DNA of 38,266 nucleotides, taken from Candidatus Avelusimicrobium bubulum. GTDB lineage: Bacteria; Elusimicrobiota; Elusimicrobia; Elusimicrobiales; Elusimicrobiaceae. Positions 1 through 7,720 of the stretch are shown here, one piece after another. The translations under genes were made by a program, and so were the position numbers. Under the pieces are notes generated by a model. That model made no database searches and had not been told where the DNA came from. It saw only the letters and a list, made by a program, of their open reading frames with translations. The DNA is taken from contig CADBYN010000012.1 in assembly GCA_902798835.1 (NCBI GenBank), forward strand, positions 1-38,266, read 5' to 3'. Numbering within the stretch: position 1 is the first letter of the stretch; the number at the start of each line of letters is the position of its first letter.

Positions 1-231
1 CCCTTCATTGACAGGAAATGAGGCCAAATCTTTCTTCTGTGCCGTGTAGTTCTTATCCAACATACACCGCGCTTCTTGTTCCGTGCGCACCGCGCGCATG
101 ATGTCTTCCGCTTCCGTTGTCCGGCGTGCTTCCAACACCTTGGTAAACCGCGGCAATACCACCGCCGCTAATACCCCAATTATTACCACTACTACTAATA
201 ATTCGGTCAATGTAAATGCTTTCTTTTTCAT
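1..231 (-). CDS. Type IV pilin-like protein (3' end cut by window edge)
   Basis: The first 77 residues are visible and the gene runs off the left edge. It opens with a short basic leader (MKKKA) followed by FTLTELLVVVVIIG, a textbook class III (prepilin) signal. Cleavage is expected between A5 and F6, with the conserved Glu at position 5 of the mature protein. A hydrophobic helix extends to about residue 28 and is followed by a charged amphipathic stretch. The family includes type IV pilins and type II secretion pseudopilins, and the visible part cannot separate them. The start at 231 has an AGGAG ribosome-binding site 5 nt upstream, and a TTGACA-type promoter lies at 266-294. Elusimicrobia are known to carry many such genes, which fits the proposed host. 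Confidence 0.9.
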   Translation of the reverse strand, partial: MKKKAFTLTELLVVVVIIGVLAAVVLPRFTKVLEARRTTEAEDIMRAVRTEQEARCMLDKNYTAQKKDLASFPVNEG

Positions 232-265
232 AAAGACTCCTGTACTTTATCACAATACAACCACT

Positions 266-294
266 AGTTTAGAATACAAAAATGGAATTGTCAA
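266..294 (-). promoter_or_regulatory. Promoter of the pilin-like gene
   Basis: Reading leftward, a perfect -35 TTGACA (294-289) is separated by 17 nt from TAAACT (271-266), about 35 nt before the start codon at 231. It lies just after the stop codon of the TPR gene, so the pilin has its own transcription start. Seen by eye, not tested. Confidence 0.6.
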
Positions 295-301
295 TCTCAA
301 A

Positions 302-1477
302 TTACTTATAAAGCAGCGTGCGGAATTCCTCGGTCTGGTTGATTGATTTAAACATCCATCCTTTTTGATTATCATCAAATAAGGCTTCATAATTTTTGAA
401 ATTATGCTTGATGGCTTTTTGCAGGTTGGCATACATATTTTTGCGATCTTTTTTAAACGTCCAATAGGTTCCGGCTAAATTTACATACGGCGTAGGGGCA
501 GACGGATCCAAGCGAATAGCTGTCTCGAAATCGGCTTTGGCTTTTTCCCATTGCTTTAAATTCATGCGAGCAAACCCACGGTTATTGTATGCCACCGCCC
601 ATTTGGGGCTTAACTCTATTGCACGCGTATAATCGGCCACGGCTTTATCAAACCGCTTTTGTTCTTCATATACTAAACCCCGGCGATTAAACCAGTAAGC
701 CTCAGGCTCTAGTTCAATAACACGGTTATAATCTTCCAGCGCCGCTTCAAAATCTCCCATATCGCGATATGTGGCTCCGCGCCATTGATAAGCAAGCGCC
801 CAGTTTTCTTTGCGGTTAATGGCTTTACTAAAAGCCGATACCGCTTCGTCTAGTTTGCCATCACTCTGAAAGATACGTCCTTGCCAAAAATGACGAGAAG
901 CCGAATCGTTCCCCAAGGCCGCCAATGCATCCACTTGTTGTTGCGCAATATCATAACGGTACGCATCCAAACTTACAGGAATAACCTCTTCCAAAGTTAC
1001 TTGAGAAGCATGTTCCCAATCTCCTACATATTTGGTGTAATCGGCCAATGCCAAATTATATCTGCCTATCGAACGATATTCACGCGCGCGGGCCAAATAA
1101 AAATTTTTATGAGACGGATTTAAGTGGATCGCCCGTGTAAAATCGGCTAACGCCAGTTGCGGTTCTTTTTGATGGGAATACGCCAGGCCGCGCGCATAAT
1201 AACGGAAAGGATCTTTCGGGCGCAACGCTACAACCTGGTTATAATCTGCAATAGCCTGCCGGTTATCCCCCAGTTTTGCATAAGCATCGGCCCGGTAATG
1301 ATAGGCATCTACATATGTGGGCGCTTGTTCAATTACCTGGGTCAGCAATTCAATTTGCGTGCGCGGATTGAGCTCCTGTTTGGCACGCTCAAATAATTGC
1401 ACGGGCGTTTGCACACGCGTCTGCGCTGACGCAACTATCCCCGTCAATAATAACACGCTTATCCATAAGTAACGCAT
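302..1477 (-). CDS. Exported tetratricopeptide-repeat protein
   Basis: A 391-residue protein with an N-terminal signal peptide (hydrophobic run about 4-17, likely cleavage after SAQ). It is then built of TPR units: repeated W/Y-x-x-R/G-x-A-Y-x-x-x-x-x-x-x-A-x-x-D-Y/F patterns around residues 55-160 and 195-360, with a less regular stretch at about 160-195. TPRs form protein-binding superhelices, so this is probably a periplasmic or envelope-attached scaffold. The partner is unknown. It is the last gene of the leftward operon that begins with the glycosyltransferase at 3562, and 15 nt separate it from the membrane-protein gene. I see no good ribosome-binding site before the ATG at 1477, so translation may depend on coupling. 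Confidence 0.85.
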   Translation of the reverse strand: MRYLWISVLLLTGIVASAQTRVQTPVQLFERAKQELNPRTQIELLTQVIEQAPTYVDAYHYRADAYAKLGDNRQAIADYNQVVALRPKDPFRYYARGLAYSHQKEPQLALADFTRAIHLNPSHKNFYLARAREYRSIGRYNLALADYTKYVGDWEHASQVTLEEVIPVSLDAYRYDIAQQQVDALAALGNDSASRHFWQGRIFQSDGKLDEAVSAFSKAINRKENWALAYQWRGATYRDMGDFEAALEDYNRVIELEPEAYWFNRRGLVYEEQKRFDKAVADYTRAIELSPKWAVAYNNRGFARMNLKQWEKAKADFETAIRLDPSAPTPYVNLAGTYWTFKKDRKNMYANLQKAIKHNFKNYEALFDDNQKGWMFKSINQTEEFRTLLYK

Positions 1478-1492
1478 ATATGTATTAAATCA

Positions 1493-2230
1493 CTATTTGA
1501 GTAAAAATACAAAATAAATATTTACAACCAACACAGCCAAGCCTATCATGTAACATAAACCCAATAATACTGTAGCAAACAAATGCAAGTTTAAAAAGAT
1601 CGCTCCTATAAGTGTAGCTTTCCCGGCGAATACTTTGCCCAATTGTATCGTGCGGCCCGACCACTTCATAATTTTAGCCGATAATACAGCCCGTACTGCA
1701 GCCGCCAACATCCCCAAACATAAAATAACAACCCCTCTAGGCAGCCCCGTTTGCTGCTGTTTAACCGAGGAAAAAACATCCCGCACGCTTCCACGCACCA
1801 AATGCGTTGCTTCCGGTTTGGTAAGCCCTACATTCATATCGGTTAATTGGCTTGCAGCACGCTCCTGCACGAGCGACAAAATATTATCAATAAATTCGTT
1901 CCATTCTACACACGCCAGCCGTAATGCCAGCACACAAGAAGTAAAAAATGAATATCCAAATGCCAATACCCCGTATATCAGCAACGCCATCCAAATACCC
2001 AGCCATTTTAGGGGTGATGGCCACGATGAAAAAAGTGTGATACAAGTGGCATACGCCATTACTAAAAAGATCCCCACCCCCCCCAACAAATGCGGTAAAA
2101 ACCACCGCTTAAGCGCCGCTGAAAAACGGCCCATCGACTCCTTAAGCAACAGGCGAACGTTGCCTTGCTCTACCTTTGAGAGTGTCAGAGCAGTAGTAGG
2201 GTTAGAAAGAGGGACCGAATCAATGTTCAT
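1493..2230 (-). CDS. Multi-pass membrane protein of unknown function
   Basis: I do not recognise this family. From the ATG at 2230 the protein has 245 residues. It has a soluble N-terminal stretch of about 40 residues, two hydrophobic segments at about 50-105, a charged central section of about 60 residues that includes ERAASQL and VRDVFSSVKQQQ, and about three more hydrophobic segments ending at the C-terminus. A GTG at 2248 would add six residues. I prefer the ATG because neither start has a clear ribosome-binding site and the ATG gives the short 11-nt overlap with the Cys-rich microprotein typical of coupled translation. It shares an operon with a GT9-type transferase and a TPR protein, so an envelope role is possible but unproven. 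Confidence 0.7.
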   Translation of the reverse strand: MNIDSVPLSNPTTALTLSKVEQGNVRLLLKESMGRFSAALKRWFLPHLLGGVGIFLVMAYATCITLFSSWPSPLKWLGIWMALLIYGVLAFGYSFFTSCVLALRLACVEWNEFIDNILSLVQERAASQLTDMNVGLTKPEATHLVRGSVRDVFSSVKQQQTGLPRGVVILCLGMLAAAVRAVLSAKIMKWSGRTIQLGKVFAGKATLIGAIFLNLHLFATVLLGLCYMIGLAVLVVNIYFVFLLK

Positions 2231-2357
2231 GGCAGCAACAGTTTCCACAACACGTGTGAGATTTACCTTTTTGACAAGATGGAATATGATCGGAAATTTT
2301 AACCATTTTTCCTAATTTCTTATCGTACACATAAGTACCTGTATTAGAATTACTCAT
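2220..2357 (-). CDS. 45-residue Cys-rich microprotein
   Basis: A small open frame that fills the gap between two larger genes. Its ATG (2357-2355) overlaps the TGA of the upstream glycosyltransferase (2356-2354) as ATGA, the classic arrangement for translational coupling, and its end overlaps the next gene by 11 nt. The protein starts MSNSNTGTYVYDKKLGKMVK, continues through a KISDHIPS segment, and ends in a Cys/His cluster (CQKGKSHTCCGNCCCHEH) with six Cys and three His. Such a tail could bind a metal. The TYVYD start faintly recalls FmdB-type zinc ribbons, but the CxxC pairs are not arranged as in that family. No homologue is recognised. The exact ATGA overlap and the filled gap are the best evidence that it is real. 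Confidence 0.6.
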   Translation of the reverse strand: MSNSNTGTYVYDKKLGKMVKISDHIPSCQKGKSHTCCGNCCCHEH

Positions 2358-3562
2358 CGTTTATCTCCAAATGTTTCTTTAAACCAACGCAATATCCACG
2401 TGGGCTTATAATCGATAATCTTTTTATTATGTCGGGTATAACTTTCCAGCGGGGCTTGGATTTGTTTTCCGCGTGGCAGTAGCGGATAGATATAATCTGT
2501 CACCACCTGAATGTTGGGATACCACAGGTTGTGTACTTTTTTATCAATCCAATGTTGCAACCCCAGGTTGGGCAGATCCAATCCCGCTGAAGCTGCCCAG
2601 AATACACTATTTACGGCAATCACATAAAGCGCAAATTCTTTTTTAAGCGTAGCCAGCAACTGCCAAGTTTGATTAATAGACAACTTTTTAATATCAATTT
2701 CTAAATAGTTCTTATCATCAATCGGCCCCCCCTTGGTCACACTCATTACGAAATATCCTTCTTTGATGAGTCCTAAGGCCAGTTCTTTAATGAAGGGATA
2801 CACATAGTTAGACCCGCGGGAATCTAACTGCAGAAAAACAATCCCCTTTTTATTGCACGCTCCGTTGCGTGCCTGGTTCAAATAGTCAGCAACTTCTACG
2901 GATACTGTAGCAGGAAAATACATCTGCGGGGCAGGGATATTTTCGGGAATGGGCAAGTCAAACGTATCAAACAAACTACTCACTCGGTGCCGAATATGCG
3001 TACCATATTCGTAGTAAACCGGAATAACCAAGAAGTTTTCGGGAACATCTTTTAACGCTACGCTATAATCATAATTTTTCCAAACGAGCGGGTGACGCAT
3101 ACCGTCAAAATAAAACACTTTCTCAAAATGCGGATTTTCACTTAGCAATTTGCCCACTAGCGGAGAGTTGTTACGGTCGAACTGTTTGCCTACATAGCCA
3201 TAGAACGGAATCGTTGGATATTTCTTTTTAAGTGCTTCCAATACGGGCGTAGCATATAGATAATCGCCAATTCCCATAAAAAATATAAACGCAAAACCTT
3301 TAATATTGGGATTTACCGCTAGTGCGTTGTCCAAATTATAATACACATGCTCGTGCATATAGAGTGGACGGCAAATACGATACCATTGTGCATCTATAGG
3401 CAAAGATTCCTTCCTCGCATTTTGTGGTCGGCAACCAAAACCATACCATACGGGAGTGCGTAACTCTGCCCACCCAAACAATTTATGTTTGAGCCAACGA
3501 ACGCTTTCATAAGCAACGCACAACGGCCTATGTGCACGTAGATAAGTTTGAAAAGAAGTCAT
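2354..3562 (-). CDS. Glycosyltransferase family 9-like protein
   Basis: A 402-residue soluble protein. Around residues 90-115 it has FFMGIGDYLYATPVLEALKK, matching the N-terminal signature of GT9 (heptosyltransferase-like) enzymes: G-D-x-x-x-A-T-P followed by an amphipathic helix. A second Rossmann half begins near residue 235 (KGIVFLQLDSRGSN) and continues through a region like the nucleotide-sugar site. GT9 enzymes transfer sugars to lipid A core or other envelope glycans in the cytoplasm. The acceptor here cannot be read from sequence. About 85 residues before the GT9 core are unusual. It is the first gene of the leftward operon, and a TATACT box ends 6 nt before the ATG with no ribosome-binding site, so the mRNA may be leaderless. 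Confidence 0.7.
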   Translation of the reverse strand: MTSFQTYLRAHRPLCVAYESVRWLKHKLFGWAELRTPVWYGFGCRPQNARKESLPIDAQWYRICRPLYMHEHVYYNLDNALAVNPNIKGFAFIFFMGIGDYLYATPVLEALKKKYPTIPFYGYVGKQFDRNNSPLVGKLLSENPHFEKVFYFDGMRHPLVWKNYDYSVALKDVPENFLVIPVYYEYGTHIRHRVSSLFDTFDLPIPENIPAPQMYFPATVSVEVADYLNQARNGACNKKGIVFLQLDSRGSNYVYPFIKELALGLIKEGYFVMSVTKGGPIDDKNYLEIDIKKLSINQTWQLLATLKKEFALYVIAVNSVFWAASAGLDLPNLGLQHWIDKKVHNLWYPNIQVVTDYIYPLLPRGKQIQAPLESYTRHNKKIIDYKPTWILRWFKETFGDKR

Positions 3563-3568
3563 ATGTAA

Positions 3569-3574
3569 AGTATA
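3569..3574 (-). promoter_or_regulatory. -10 box of the GT9 operon, possibly leaderless
   Basis: On the minus strand TATACT ends 6 nt before the ATG at 3562. A transcript starting at the usual distance would begin at or next to the start codon, and there is no Shine-Dalgarno sequence. No convincing -35 was found. Confidence 0.45.
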
Positions 3575-3613
3575 CTAAAAACCAATCATCCATACTTGCA
3601 AGTAATACACAAA

Positions 3614-4246
3614 TTATCGCAGACTGATTAGCTGCAGCTCCAATATAATTTTCCCGTCTTTATATACTAGTGAGTGTGGAATCTGCACCTCTCCATCCGC
3701 AGATAGAGGCACATAATCTGCATACATCAAATCAGCTGAATTAAGCGTGGTAATCGTACGCGCGGTGGCAGGATAAATTTCTTTTTCCTCGTAGGTAAAT
3801 GTTTCTTTAGCTCGCGCAGCTTTATAAACAACCGTAATATCTCCGCTTTTTTCGTGCCGCATCCCCGCATACGTGCCAGGATTAGAAAATAATAAATCCA
3901 GCAATTGTGTAATGCGCCCGCGCACTAATGTATTGTCTACATCTTTAAACAAGTAACGATAGGCAACCCCCTCCGGGCTGACAATTGCATGCAACACTTT
4001 ATACAAACCTCCCGTCAAAAGCACCACTTCATAATCTTCATCCCCGATTTTTTTAACAGTTAATACCCCGTCTGTCATCATATCGTCCATCGTGCCGGTT
4101 ACTTTAAAGCCGGCTTGGGTTTTACCTTCGCTAAAAAAATTAACTTTCTTGAGATTACGCACCTCGGTGGGAACCTGTTTTACGTGCGTAGTAGCACAAG
4201 CAGCCAACAATAGCACCAGATAAAATGTTAAAATTTGTTTAAGCAT
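3614..4246 (-). CDS. Lipoprotein, possibly LolB/DUF3261-like
   Basis: A 210-residue protein with a lipoprotein signal peptide: a hydrophobic run and the lipobox LLAAC, giving lipidated Cys17. The mature part looks rich in beta strands (alternating hydrophobic residues such as VLTVKKIGDEDYEVVLLTGG, then GKIILELQLISL at the end). This recalls LolA/LolB-fold lipoproteins or the DUF3261 group. The resemblance is by shape only, and I would not assign lipoprotein sorting without a profile search. The ATG at 4246 has a strong AAGGAG site. It is divergent from the GT4 transferase with only 29 nt between start codons, so both promoters overlap the opposite gene's start region. Confidence 0.7.
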   Translation of the reverse strand: MLKQILTFYLVLLLAACATTHVKQVPTEVRNLKKVNFFSEGKTQAGFKVTGTMDDMMTDGVLTVKKIGDEDYEVVLLTGGLYKVLHAIVSPEGVAYRYLFKDVDNTLVRGRITQLLDLLFSNPGTYAGMRHEKSGDITVVYKAARAKETFTYEEKEIYPATARTITTLNSADLMYADYVPLSADGEVQIPHSLVYKDGKIILELQLISLR

Positions 4247-4259
4247 ATTGTCTCCTTTT

Positions 4260-4268
4260 TGATATTAT
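4260..4268 (+). promoter_or_regulatory. Extended -10 promoter of the GT4 transferase gene
   Basis: TGATATTAT matches the extended -10 pattern TGnTATnnT. It ends 7 nt before the ATG at 4276, with no ribosome-binding site in between, so the transcript is predicted to be leaderless. No clear -35 was found. Confidence 0.5.
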
Positions 4269-4275
4269 ACTGTTT

Positions 4276-5310
4276 ATGGAGTTACGTGTCTTTTATTTTA
4301 TTACGTTGCTATGTGCGGCTGCTATTACGGCAGGAGCTATACCTGTCTTACGTCGAACTATTGGCAAGTTTTTAACAGATACCCCCGGCGGCCTTAAAAC
4401 GCACGCCAAGACGGTTCCCATGCTAGGAGGATGCGCTATCTTCCTGGGAACTATCACCAGCCTGGTACTTATTCGTTTTACTACTGATTTCCCAACAGGG
4501 ACATTACATAGTTTACGTGGTATATTAGGAGCCGGCACCCTAATTTTTATGCTCGGTTTATTGGATGATTTGCGTAAACCCAAAGGGTTACCGATTTGGT
4601 TACGCTTGCTCGTACAAGCAATAGCGGTTTCGTTTTTAATTTATTATGGAGTATATGTACAGGTTTTCCCCTTTTCTTGTCTTAACTACGGCATTACTTT
4701 TTTGTGGCTTTTGGCCCTCACTAATGCATTTAATTTGTTGGATATTAGCGATGGATTATGCGTTAGTCAAGCGATCATCTGCGCAATAGGGCTGGTATTT
4801 ATCTCTTTACCGGGTGAATTATGGTACGTCAATTTTGCAGCACTGGCCTTGATGGGTGCCGGGCTTGCTTTTTGGCCGTTCAATCATGCCAAACAGAAAA
4901 TTTTTTTAGGACATAGCGGGGCTACTTTCCTAGGCTTTATGATAGCAGCCATCTCCATGGGCACACAATATACACAGCAAAACCCGTACGGATACGCCGC
5001 CCCTCTTTTTATTGTGGCCGTTCCTTTACTGGATACCGCCTTTGTAAGTCTTGCACGCCTATTGCAGGGTAAAAGTCCGCTGAAAGGGAGTGATGATCAT
5101 CTAGCCCTTCAATTAAAAAAACATTGGCATTTTTCTTCGGCAAGCGTCATCGGTATATTTGCGCTAGCAAGTATTGGATGTAATTTATTAGGCAATTTGA
5201 TGACGCAATTAACTCCTCAATATACACAGGCTGTGTTTGTATTATCCTTATTGGGCGGAGGTATGTGTTTATTATGGCTTCTACAAAAACTACACACGTC
5301 CGCACATTGA
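4276..5310 (+). CDS. Polyprenyl-phosphate sugar-1-phosphate transferase (WecA/MraY-like, GT4)
   Basis: A 344-residue polytopic membrane protein of the GT4 family, which moves a sugar phosphate from a UDP-sugar to undecaprenyl phosphate to start cell-surface glycan synthesis. Visible signatures are DTPGGLKTHAKTVPMLGG near residues 35-52, GLLDDLRKP near 94-102 with the catalytic Asp pair, NAFNLLDISDGL near 150-161, and SPLKGSDDHLALQLKKHW near the end. The usual GDSG motif reads FLGHSGA, with His213 replacing the Asp that binds Mg in MraY. The lack of the long MraY-specific inserts makes a WecA/TagO-type enzyme more likely than MraY. The 3' end overlaps the next gene, which suggests a two-gene unit. 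Confidence 0.85.
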   Translation: MELRVFYFITLLCAAAITAGAIPVLRRTIGKFLTDTPGGLKTHAKTVPMLGGCAIFLGTITSLVLIRFTTDFPTGTLHSLRGILGAGTLIFMLGLLDDLRKPKGLPIWLRLLVQAIAVSFLIYYGVYVQVFPFSCLNYGITFLWLLALTNAFNLLDISDGLCVSQAIICAIGLVFISLPGELWYVNFAALALMGAGLAFWPFNHAKQKIFLGHSGATFLGFMIAAISMGTQYTQQNPYGYAAPLFIVAVPLLDTAFVSLARLLQGKSPLKGSDDHLALQLKKHWHFSSASVIGIFALASIGCNLLGNLMTQLTPQYTQAVFVLSLLGGGMCLLWLLQKLHTSAH

Positions 5311-6581
5311 TTATCGGTGGGGGCATCACTGGGCTTAGCACAGCTTACGCACTTGAACAACGCAAAGATACAGATTATCTAGTGGTAGAAGCTCAGGACC
5401 ACGTAGGTGGTTTATGTGTTACTACATGCCAAAAGGGATATCAATTTGATTTCGGTGGGCACCTTTTACACTTACATACTGCACAAGGAAAAAAATTAAT
5501 AAAAAAACTTTTGGGAACTAATTTACAACGACATACCCGCCACGCTTTTATTTACACCAACGGCATGCAAGTTCCTTATCCTTTTCAGCAAAATTTATGG
5601 GCACTTTATCCTGAATTACGTGCTTTGTGCGTAGAGGAATTAAAACGACTAAATTCGTGTTCTAAAATATCTCCTAACAATTTTGAAGAATGGTGTTTAA
5701 AGCTATTTGGTTATGGAATTTATGAAGCATTTCTTCGTCCTTATAATGAAAAACTTTGGGGATGTGCACTAAGCGAGCTTTCTTGTGATTGGTGCGGTCC
5801 GTTTGTACCAGCACCACTACGCAAAGAGATACTTCAAAGTGCCCAACGAAAACCGACCAAACCTACCGGATATAATGCTTCCTTTTATTACCCAAAGAAA
5901 GGCGGCATTGGAGCACTTGTCAACGCTTTGGCTCAACACGTAACTCACGTCCGAACCAAAGCCAAAGTTACTTCCATTGATTTGACTAAAAAGGTCGCCC
6001 AAATTAATAAACAAACCTTCATTCACTTTGACCGCTTGGTCAATACTATTCCTCTCCCGGATTTTGTTAATTTGTTAAACGCAAACACCCACTTAAAAAA
6101 AGCAGTTACAGCATTAAAAGCACGTCCCGTTACAATTTACCATCTGGCAATCGCCCGGAACGTTCCACATTTCAGTTGGATTTATTTTCCCGATCAAACC
6201 CAACCGTTTTACCGAGTCGGCCTACAAAGCGGTTTTGCATCCGATTCGATGCCTTCTAAAAAAAGTTCTCTGTTTTACATTGAATTACCCGGCTTAGTGC
6301 CGCAAACTTCCGCCATGGAGGAACGCATTTGGCAGGGCTTACACCAAAAAGGTATTGTTTCCTGCGAAGATACGAAATTATTTTCTGCCTGGCAAACAAT
6401 TCCCTGCGCTTACGTGATGTTTAATACGACACGTGCGCAAACAGTTCCTTTTCTGCTCAACGAGCTGGAAAAACAACAGGTGTACTGTGCCGGACGTTAT
6501 GGTCGCTGGGAATACAGCTTTATGGAACGTTCCCTTATCCAAGCTGATCAACTGGCTCAAAAATTGGCAAAACTGGTATAA
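5274..6581 (+). CDS. FAD-dependent amine-oxidase/UDP-galactopyranose-mutase-like oxidoreductase
   Basis: A 435-residue flavoprotein. The N-terminus has the FAD Rossmann motif LIIGGGITGLSTAYALE, the acidic residue at the end of strand two (VVEAQDHVGGLC), and FDFGGHLLHLH typical of the NAD(P)-binding_8 group. PYNEKLWG near residue 155 is characteristic of the protoporphyrinogen-oxidase-like and UDP-galactopyranose-mutase-like proteins found in polysaccharide loci. The substrate is not known. I chose ATG 5274 because GGAGGT (5257-5262) lies 11 nt before it; the GTG at 5265 would leave only 2 nt. It overlaps the 3' end of the GT4 transferase by 37 nt, which points to coupled expression and a shared role in a lipid-linked glycan pathway. 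Confidence 0.8.
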   Translation: MASTKTTHVRTLIIGGGITGLSTAYALEQRKDTDYLVVEAQDHVGGLCVTTCQKGYQFDFGGHLLHLHTAQGKKLIKKLLGTNLQRHTRHAFIYTNGMQVPYPFQQNLWALYPELRALCVEELKRLNSCSKISPNNFEEWCLKLFGYGIYEAFLRPYNEKLWGCALSELSCDWCGPFVPAPLRKEILQSAQRKPTKPTGYNASFYYPKKGGIGALVNALAQHVTHVRTKAKVTSIDLTKKVAQINKQTFIHFDRLVNTIPLPDFVNLLNANTHLKKAVTALKARPVTIYHLAIARNVPHFSWIYFPDQTQPFYRVGLQSGFASDSMPSKKSSLFYIELPGLVPQTSAMEERIWQGLHQKGIVSCEDTKLFSAWQTIPCAYVMFNTTRAQTVPFLLNELEKQQVYCAGRYGRWEYSFMERSLIQADQLAQKLAKLV

Positions 6582-6582
6582 T
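6574..6582 (+). promoter_or_regulatory. Extended -10 box ahead of nadD-yqeK
   Basis: TGGTATAAT is a perfect extended -10 (TGnTATAAT). It overlaps the stop codon of the preceding gene and ends 7 nt before the ATG at 6590. AGGA also sits in that gap, so the gene could be read from a longer transcript as well as from this start. Confidence 0.5.
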
Positions 6583-6589
6583 AGGAAAT

Positions 6590-7720
6590 ATGAAAGTTCT
6601 CGTTTTCGGCGGCAGTTTCGATCCTGTTCATAAAGGGCACGTGGCCCTGTTCCGTCGTGCTATGAAGGTAGTATCACCTGATGTAGCACACATTGTGCCG
6701 GCTTACCATTCTCCTTTTAAAGCCAAATCTCCCACCCCGTTTCGTCTGCGTATGACCATGCTCAAACAAGCTTTTAAGGGAGCAGGGAAAAATATTATTT
6801 TTGACGATTATGAACTTAAACAAGGCGGCAAAACTTATACTTATCAATTGGTGCAGTACCTAAAAAAACGCTACAAAGACCCTGAAATATTTCTGTTAGT
6901 AGGGACGGATTGTCTCAATGACTTACACAATTGGAAAAATCCCTCTTACATTTTTGAAAACGCGGTAGTAGTGGCCGGAAAACGCAAAGGATACGACGAA
7001 AATCCCGCCACATTTCCGCACATCTTCTTGCCAGGCTTTTTCCCAAAACTTTCCTCCAGCCGTGTACGTGCCCATATTTTATCGTGCGGGGATATTCCCA
7101 ACACCGTTCCTTCATCTATTGCTCCAACTATTCGCAAAAATAAGCTTTATGGGTTGGCCGTACACGATTGGCTTAAGTCCCACTTAAAACCCAAACGCTA
7201 TTTACATTCCAAAAATGTAGCCGAAATGGCGGCTGCGTTTAGTGATATTTACGAAATTAATGTGGAGTCCGCAGTAAAGGCGGGCATTTTGCACGATGCA
7301 GCTAAAGGAATGGACGGACACGAACTTATCAATTTTTGTAAAGAACATAAAATTAAGGTCCCGTTTTTTGAGGACATTTGCCGCATGGAACCTCAACTAT
7401 TGCATAGCTATGCTTCACGTTGGTTAGCCAAACATTTGTTCGATGTACACGATAAAGAAATCTTGGACGCCATTGCTGAACACACGTTAGGCAGTTTGCA
7501 CATGAGTACCTTGTCCAAAATGCTATTTGTGGCAGATATTTCATCTAAAGACCGCAAATACAAAGATGCTTTTGTAATACGCACCTTGGCCTTGCAGGAC
7601 CTAGATAAGGCGCTACGTTATGCAGCGAACCGTAAGTTGCTCTTTACCATTGACTCGCAAAAATGGCTCTGCCCTTTAGGAATCGACTTATGGAATCATC
7701 TTATCAAACGCGAAAAATAA
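6590..7720 (+). CDS. nadD: NadD-YqeK fusion: NaMN adenylyltransferase plus HD-domain hydrolase
   Basis: A 376-residue protein that joins two enzymes usually encoded separately. Residues 1-185 are nicotinate-mononucleotide adenylyltransferase: GGSFDPVHKGHV (HxGH nucleotidyltransferase motif), LVGTDCLNDLHNWK, and SSSRVRAHI in place of the ISSTxIR motif. It makes deamido-NAD from NaMN and ATP. Residues about 195-376 are a YqeK-type HD domain with HSKNVAEMA, ILHDAAKG, LLHSYASRWLA, AIAEHTLG and FVADISSKDR. YqeK enzymes cleave diadenosine tetraphosphate symmetrically. AGGA lies 3 nt before the ATG. The gene heads a run with the LytR_C gene, rsfS and argS; nadD-yqeK-rsfS is a common bacterial order, which supports the call. 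Confidence 0.93.
   Translation: MKVLVFGGSFDPVHKGHVALFRRAMKVVSPDVAHIVPAYHSPFKAKSPTPFRLRMTMLKQAFKGAGKNIIFDDYELKQGGKTYTYQLVQYLKKRYKDPEIFLLVGTDCLNDLHNWKNPSYIFENAVVVAGKRKGYDENPATFPHIFLPGFFPKLSSSRVRAHILSCGDIPNTVPSSIAPTIRKNKLYGLAVHDWLKSHLKPKRYLHSKNVAEMAAAFSDIYEINVESAVKAGILHDAAKGMDGHELINFCKEHKIKVPFFEDICRMEPQLLHSYASRWLAKHLFDVHDKEILDAIAEHTLGSLHMSTLSKMLFVADISSKDRKYKDAFVIRTLALQDLDKALRYAANRKLLFTIDSQKWLCPLGIDLWNHLIKREK

Noticed and set aside
1635-2315. Plus-strand open frame of 226 codons
   Set aside because: It is the antisense of the membrane-protein gene, has no recognisable motif, and runs across the Cys-rich microprotein that has better start and stop context.
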